From positions 1-9,012 of the forward strand of contig JAKLGS010000028.1 in the NCBI GenBank assembly GCA_022710505.1: a stretch of 9,012 nt of DNA, given 5' to 3'. Shown in pieces: positions 5,535 to 9,012 of this stretch. Source of the DNA: Patescibacteria group bacterium. GTDB taxonomy: Bacteria > Patescibacteriota > WWE3 > UBA101185 > UBA10185. Every line of letters starts with the position of its first letter. Within the stretch, counting starts at the first letter, position 1. The notes under the pieces were generated by a model. That model did no database searches. It saw only the letters and a program-made list of their open reading frames with translations, and was not told the origin of the DNA. Made by a program: the position numbers and the translations under genes.

Positions 5535-6569
5535 ATGAAAACGAGTAAATTGATTTTGTTGTTTATGGTATTTGTATTGTTGTTAAATGGTTGTGGTTAC
5601 GTAGTTGGGGGTTCCAGCGTTAAATCGAGTAAACAACCATCTGTTGTTTCTACCAACACGCTAATTCCAACTTTTCCCCCTACCTTTAAACCAACTTCAA
5701 CACCAACGTTAGTTCCAACAAGCACACCAATACCAAGTCCAACTCCAACATTGACCCCGACACCCACTGCGATTCCTACCCCAGTGTTTACGTCTATAGA
5801 AAATGATTTAAGCCCATCTTTTGCACAGTCAATTTCTACTGAGTATATGGGTGTTAAGTTTAATCTCGAGCTTATAACTGACTCGTCTCTAAACCCAGAG
5901 ATAACGAAGATTAAACTAAACGAAGGTTTCGAAGATACTCTTGCAGCAGTAGTAGCAAGGGTCTTTTTCGAAATATGGTGGGCAAAGGGACCTGTACAGC
6001 ATAATTTTGACCCCCATACCTTTGACCTTGGTGAGGTAGATGACGAATTCAATTCTTTTATGTCTCTGTGGGCTTTGGCTCAGGAAACAAACAATTTTGA
6101 GGATTGGGAAAAGGTTCAAATAAATAGGGTATACGCTAACAATCTGAATGATGGGAATGGGTATCAAATGAATCCACACAATTTTTGGATTATGTATGAT
6201 GGTGAACCCCCCGAAGGAATCACTGGTGTGGGAACCTATTCAGTAGCTTTTGTAGATACAACTGAGGTCGATAACTTACAAATATCTTGGGTAAGTAGTT
6301 ATTCTGGAGAATTTCTTACGGGCTACGGTATGAACATAGACAACGATAGATTGATTGTATATCTGGGATTTACCGACTTTAGAATGGGAGAAGTTCGTAA
6401 CGGTTGTGGTTTGTCCTGTGTCCCCGCAACATTTACTCTAAGGTTTGTTCCAATGACAATAATGTCTTCTGTTAATGTGGGGATTAAAAAATTTTTTAGC
6501 AATACAGATATGGATTTGACTTATAATTTGAGGGATAATCTAATTGTGATACCTGTAACATATCCTTAA
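5535..6569 (+). CDS. Predicted lipoprotein with Thr/Pro-rich stalk, unknown domain
   Basis: The 344-residue product begins with a lipoprotein signal peptide: Lys2 and Lys5, a hydrophobic stretch (6-18), and a lipobox L-N-G-C with Cys20 as the predicted lipidated residue. Asn at -2 is less usual. After a short Ser/Val-rich part comes a Thr/Pro-rich linker (about 44-84) of repeating P-T-x-T-P type, a typical extended stalk holding a domain away from the membrane. The remaining 260 residues form an unrecognised, apparently globular domain, with aromatic patches such as FFEIWW (144-149), LTGYGMNIDNDRLIVYLGF (261-279) and one Cys pair, C291 and C295, that could form a disulphide. I cannot assign a function. 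Own promoter, Shine-Dalgarno and downstream terminator indicate a single-gene transcript. Surface exposure is a confident inference; enzymatic activity is unknown. Confidence 0.87.
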   Translation: MKTSKLILLFMVFVLLLNGCGYVVGGSSVKSSKQPSVVSTNTLIPTFPPTFKPTSTPTLVPTSTPIPSPTPTLTPTPTAIPTPVFTSIENDLSPSFAQSISTEYMGVKFNLELITDSSLNPEITKIKLNEGFEDTLAAVVARVFFEIWWAKGPVQHNFDPHTFDLGEVDDEFNSFMSLWALAQETNNFEDWEKVQINRVYANNLNDGNGYQMNPHNFWIMYDGEPPEGITGVGTYSVAFVDTTEVDNLQISWVSSYSGEFLTGYGMNIDNDRLIVYLGFTDFRMGEVRNGCGLSCVPATFTLRFVPMTIMSSVNVGIKKFFSNTDMDLTYNLRDNLIVIPVTYP

Positions 6570-6574
6570 TTCAC

Positions 6575-6611
6575 ATGCGCACTTGGTTAAAAAACACAGT
6601 GCGCATTTTTT
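6575..6611 (+). terminator. Rho-independent terminator after the lipoprotein gene
   Basis: ATGCGCACT (6575-6583) pairs perfectly with AGTGCGCAT (6598-6606), a 9-bp stem with a 14-base A-rich loop, directly followed by six T (6606-6611). It begins five bases after the lipoprotein stop codon. Inside the loop, GTT and AAC can add a small inner stem. The arrangement is classical. Confidence 0.9.
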
Positions 6612-6614
6612 CTA

Positions 6615-6642
6615 TTGACAACGATTTTTAAATAATTAGAAT
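6615..6642 (+). promoter_or_regulatory. Sigma-70-type promoter of the membrane protein gene
   Basis: A perfect -35 TTGACA (6615-6620) is followed after 16 bp by TAGAAT (6637-6642, five of six). Predicted start is near 6649, about 20 bases before the ATG at 6669. It begins four bases after the preceding terminator's T-run. A second -10-like string, TATTAT (6651-6656), could give an even shorter leader but has no good -35. Confidence 0.7.
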
Positions 6643-6668
6643 TAAGACACTATTATTTAGATTTTAAC

Positions 6669-7316
6669 ATGGAAGAAACTAACAAAAGAAACGCTAGGGT
6701 GATAATTAAAAATCAAGGATTTTTTTTACGCATACTTTTAGCATTTATAATTTTACCGTTAATTTCCTTTATAATTTATCGATACTATACTAGCTATATT
6801 CAAAAAACAAATAATCTTCCTGATAATCAACAAATTACAAATCAAAAAACACCTGAAGTAAGCACTTTTGGGAGGTTTATAGATGAGGAAACTAATTATT
6901 CTGATCAAGTCCTCAGGAGTAGGGAGCCTACCTTTAGAGCTGGGATGGTGGGTTTGTCTGTCTTTAGTGCTCCTGAGGAGGAAATTAAATCTTACCTTCC
7001 AGATAATTGCATTGTCCTAAAAAAAGCTGAATTTATCGAAGACAGCCCCTCCTTTTTATTAATAAGTTCTACAGATAATCAATTTAATTATAAAATTGGT
7101 GATAATGTGGATTTTGTTAATTACAATATCTCTCCTCAGAATGTAGTTATTTTAATCGAAGATGGAGTTTATGAAACATTGGATATTTTATCTTCGCTTG
7201 ATATTCATGAGATAATTAAACCTGGTAGTAGGTTGGTTTTCTCTTGCTCATCACCTTCTTGTCAAGACAAAACTGTTAGCTGGGTACTATTTCTAATAGA
7301 GGATCTGAATTTGTAA
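6669..7316 (+). CDS. Single-pass membrane-anchored protein, unknown function
   Basis: The 215-residue product has a basic N-terminus (K6, R7, R10, K14, R21), one strong hydrophobic helix (about 22-38), then R-Y-Y and a polar Gln/Asn/Thr-rich spacer (about 45-65). This is the pattern of a protein anchored by its N-terminus with the C-terminal part outside. The outer domain (about 66-215) contains strand-like hydrophobic stretches (NVVILIEDGVYETLDILSSL, VSWVLFLIEDL) and three cysteines, C114, C193 and C198; the last two could form a disulphide. The KIGDNVDFV segment (142-150) recalls a small beta-barrel or SAF-like turn, but this is too weak for a name. The start ATG has no Shine-Dalgarno but follows a good promoter closely. 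The next gene begins 26 bp downstream and is probably co-transcribed, so a role in export, anchoring or assembly of that Cys-rich protein is possible but unproven. Confidence 0.8.
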   Translation: MEETNKRNARVIIKNQGFFLRILLAFIILPLISFIIYRYYTSYIQKTNNLPDNQQITNQKTPEVSTFGRFIDEETNYSDQVLRSREPTFRAGMVGLSVFSAPEEEIKSYLPDNCIVLKKAEFIEDSPSFLLISSTDNQFNYKIGDNVDFVNYNISPQNVVILIEDGVYETLDILSSLDIHEIIKPGSRLVFSCSSPSCQDKTVSWVLFLIEDLNL

Positions 7317-7342
7317 TTTCTAATAAATTAATTAAATGTAAT

Positions 7343-9012
7343 ATGTTTAAAATATCAAATTATATCCCAAAATTTTTTTTTACAAGTGTGCTTTCTTTCT
7401 TAATGTTGTTATGTTGTTATATTAACATTAAAAATGTTTACGCAGGGTGTACGCGCATATATCCTCCGCCAGGAACTGAGCCTAACTATTATTGTGCTAA
7501 TTATGAGGCCGATTGGTGTGAAGATTCTGGAGATTGTTCGAGTACCGGGAATTGGTGTGCTTACGACACGCGTTGTAGCATTCCCAATCCTAATAACCCT
7601 TATGCTTGTCAGAGGTGGTCCTGTGAAGGTACTTGTTCTGGAACTTGTGGTGGTGGTATCCCCCCTGGAGACGACGGTTGTGATCTTTCCTGTCGTGATA
7701 GCAGATGCGGTATAAATGAAAATGGTTCTAGATATTGTAACCTTACGAACCCTTCAGAATCTTATTGGTATGATTGTATAGCCGATGGTGACCCAGGTGA
7801 GTTTTGCTGTATATGGAATGCTAATTTATGTGACGATTGCTGTGTTGATGATGATGATGATGATGATGACACCAATATCTGGTACGGAGTGTTGGGTCAA
7901 GTTTGGAGCGATTTTAACAGTAACAACGTAAAGGAGAACAATGAGATTTGGAAGGGAGCTCCTTACTACGGGACTATAGTTAATGGCGTACCAGCGCGTG
8001 ATGATTGCGAGGATTTTGGTGGGCCTATAAATGACTTCTCAGTTACAGTTAATGGCGAGAACATTGCACGTGCCTGGTGGTGTCACCCCGGTGATCCTCA
8101 GATTTATTATTTTTCACATTACCAGTACCGTCCTGGATGGGAGGGACTAAATGCCGATATGACAGAAGGTGGGTATTACACTGCCACCTTAGGTAATGTG
8201 CCATCCGGGTCAAGTTGTGGTACTTGGAGTGTTTACAATCCTGGTTCTTTTCAAGAAAGTGGGACAGGTTGTGATGCTTCTTTTCTATTTACCACTGTAA
8301 ATGATTATATGAGGATAGATTGGAAATTAGGACCTGCTGGTTGCACTTCCGATGCAGATTGTAACGATAATTTATTTTGCACGGATGATATTTGTAATGC
8401 AGATGGTACATGCAGCAACCCGCCTAAGAGTTGTGATGATGGTTTTGATTGTACAACAGATTCTTGTGATGAGAATAACGATGCATGTGTTAATCCAAAC
8501 GTTCCTGTAAACGGTTTTTTAGGGTCGTGGGGAAATTGTTCAAATGGAAATCAAGCCAGTAGTTGTTCGGGATATAGTTGTGGAGGTTCTTGTAGCGCAG
8601 AATGTGCTGCCGAAGGAGGTACTTATAACCTTTCCAACCATACTTGTACGAGACCTTGTCTTCGAATCGATGGAAACATCTGGAGTGATGACGATAAAAA
8701 TGGAATTTCAATAAGTGATTATTGGAAGAAAGATTCAACCTCACCTTCTGGTTGTAGTACTAACAAAACTTTTTCTGATTTTGTTATGACTATTAGTGGA
8801 GAAACAACCCCTTCTTTGAATCAGATTTCTGATTGGTGGTGTCACCCTTCTGGTTACGGAGTTTATTTCAATACACCTGTTCCAAATGCAATAGAACCAG
8901 AAAGTACAAAAACTGCAAGTTTGACAAATATTCCTGCAGGTTACGATGTACTTTCTTGGAGGTATAGGTATTTAAAAGACGGTATTATAACATCTCAGAC
9001 AGGTTTGGGAGG
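7343..9012 (+). CDS. Long Cys-rich secreted modular protein (3' end beyond window)
   Basis: The frame is open from the ATG at 7343 to the window end, giving 556 residues with no stop. A signal peptide is visible: Lys3 and Lys10, a hydrophobic core (about 11-29) and a V-Y-A cleavage site after residue 34. The mature part has 42 cysteines. Order: Cys-rich segment with 20 Cys (36-167); run of eight Asp (169-176); first W-S-D/WWCHP module (about 185-298); two CTDC-type Cys repeats (334-382); a short Gly/Ser/Cys-rich segment (399-439); second W-S-D/WWCHP module (443-543). Residues 190-201 fit a D-x-N-x-N-x-V-x-E-x-x-E calcium-type loop, as in SdrD B-type repeats. No catalytic motif is recognised; an adhesin or surface-structure role is inference. 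No Shine-Dalgarno precedes the ATG; the gene follows the membrane protein by 26 bp. Confidence 0.88.
   Translation, partial: MFKISNYIPKFFFTSVLSFLMLLCCYINIKNVYAGCTRIYPPPGTEPNYYCANYEADWCEDSGDCSSTGNWCAYDTRCSIPNPNNPYACQRWSCEGTCSGTCGGGIPPGDDGCDLSCRDSRCGINENGSRYCNLTNPSESYWYDCIADGDPGEFCCIWNANLCDDCCVDDDDDDDDTNIWYGVLGQVWSDFNSNNVKENNEIWKGAPYYGTIVNGVPARDDCEDFGGPINDFSVTVNGENIARAWWCHPGDPQIYYFSHYQYRPGWEGLNADMTEGGYYTATLGNVPSGSSCGTWSVYNPGSFQESGTGCDASFLFTTVNDYMRIDWKLGPAGCTSDADCNDNLFCTDDICNADGTCSNPPKSCDDGFDCTTDSCDENNDACVNPNVPVNGFLGSWGNCSNGNQASSCSGYSCGGSCSAECAAEGGTYNLSNHTCTRPCLRIDGNIWSDDDKNGISISDYWKKDSTSPSGCSTNKTFSDFVMTISGETTPSLNQISDWWCHPSGYGVYFNTPVPNAIEPESTKTASLTNIPAGYDVLSWRYRYLKDGIITSQTGLG
7847..7870 (+). repeat. 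GAT trinucleotide run encoding poly-Asp
   Basis: Seven GAT codons and one GAC encode eight consecutive Asp (residues 169-176) between the Cys-rich N-terminal segment and the first WWCHP module. It acts as an acidic linker. Slippage here would change length by whole codons and keep the frame. Confidence 0.9.
7895..8236 (+). repeat. WWCHP module, copy 1 (residues 185-298)
   Basis: Copy 1 begins GQVWSD and has the loop residues D190, N192, N194, E198 and E201, then IWK (202-204). Next come C222, NDFSVTVNGE (230-239), WWCHP (245-249), ATLGNVPSG (281-289) and TWSVY (294-298). Copy 2 shows the same elements in the same order, so this is an internal domain duplication at protein level; DNA identity has largely decayed. 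Confidence 0.8.
8342..8488 (+). repeat. Two CTDC-type cysteine repeats (residues 334-382)
   Basis: Two successive units have the pattern C-T-[DT]-D-x-C-x-x-x-x-x-x-C: FCTDDICNADGTC (345-357) and DCTTDSCDENNDAC (369-382). Each is preceded by C-[ND]-D near residues 340 and 364. This resembles the extracellular CTDC repeat described in Dictyostelium (Dicty_CTDC) and seen in secreted bacterial proteins. Nine cysteines in 49 residues suggest a disulphide-stabilised spacer between the two WWCHP modules. Confidence 0.7.
8669..8971 (+). repeat. WWCHP module, copy 2 (residues 443-543)
   Basis: Copy 2 begins DGNIWSDDDKNG and YWKK (460-463), followed by C471, SDFVMTISGE (478-487), WWCHP (498-502), ASLTNIPAG (525-533) and SWRYRY (538-543). 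Matching elements lie 244 to 259 residues from copy 1. The Asp/Asn-rich loop is less complete than in copy 1: D449, D451 and N453 are kept, but position 12 is Tyr rather than Glu. This copy may therefore bind calcium poorly or not at all. Confidence 0.8.

Noticed and set aside
5597..6052. Long minus-strand reading frame across the lipoprotein gene
   Set aside because: It is the mirror of the Thr/Pro-rich linker, giving an artificial Val/Gly-rich product. The + strand has promoter, ribosome site, signal peptide and terminator.
6669..7316. Naming the anchored protein as a SAF-domain or pilus-assembly CpaB-like protein
   Set aside because: An N-terminal anchor and a KIGDNVDFV turn are suggestive, but the sequence lacks enough of the family pattern to support the name.
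7434..7715. Plus-strand frame of 93 codons inside the secreted protein gene
   Set aside because: It is out of frame with the signal peptide and the continuous 556-codon frame, and its hydrophobic product has no recognisable pattern. It is a shadow frame.
1..9012. Possible recoding of TGA, since none of nine visible stops is TGA
   Set aside because: The translated genes, including conserved recA, rny, hup and dnaJ, contain no in-frame TGA and use ordinary GGN and TGG codons, so the standard bacterial code explains everything. TGA avoidance in nine genes can be chance.

Overview
The window is an AT-rich bacterial chromosome segment with every gene on the + strand. The first 5.4 kb carries conserved information-processing and stress genes: the 3' part of recA, then recX, rny (RNase Y), a small two-helix membrane protein, a YmdB/TIGR00282-type metallophosphoesterase, a 90-residue HU protein, and a DnaJ-type co-chaperone without the zinc-finger domain. 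The remaining 3.6 kb is accessory and directed to the cell exterior: a predicted lipoprotein with a Thr/Pro-rich stalk, a single-pass membrane-anchored protein of unknown function, and the start of a long, very cysteine-rich secreted modular protein that runs off the right edge.

The order recA / rny / ymdB is familiar from Bacillota, but recX directly after recA, a DnaJ lacking the CxxCxGxG domain, and the large Cys-rich exported protein fit a Candidate Phyla Radiation (Patescibacteria) genome better. This is inference from gene content and style; no 16S or other decisive marker is present. No gene needs a reassigned stop codon: the reading frames are uninterrupted under the standard bacterial code, and all nine visible stops are TAA or TAG.

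Layout: recA and recX are 11 bp apart and probably co-transcribed. A 173-bp gap with weak promoter-like and hairpin signals leads to rny, whose 5' end encodes the membrane anchor and a coiled coil containing an 11-residue duplication. The small membrane gene and ymdB follow closely and probably belong to the rny transcript; RNase Y and YmdB both affect RNA turnover or signalling in Bacillus. HU has a strong Shine-Dalgarno and is closed by three successive hairpins, the last a 14-bp perfect terminator stem. Between that terminator and dnaJ lie two 15-bp direct repeats, each containing an extended -10 sequence; the second sits so close to the dnaJ ATG that a nearly leaderless mRNA is expected. 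The lipoprotein gene has its own promoter, leader hairpin, Shine-Dalgarno and terminator. A consensus-like promoter right after that terminator drives the membrane protein and probably the secreted Cys-rich protein 26 bp further on.

Points that stand out: glutamates at two metal-ligand positions of the YmdB-like enzyme (residues 8 and 67); the putative leaderless tandem promoter of a zinc-finger-less dnaJ; and the secreted protein, which contains a duplicated domain with a WWCHP signature and a Ca-loop-like start, separated by CTDC-type Cys repeats. I see no CRISPR array, transposase, phage gene, tRNA or rRNA. There is no gene-free stretch longer than 300 bases.
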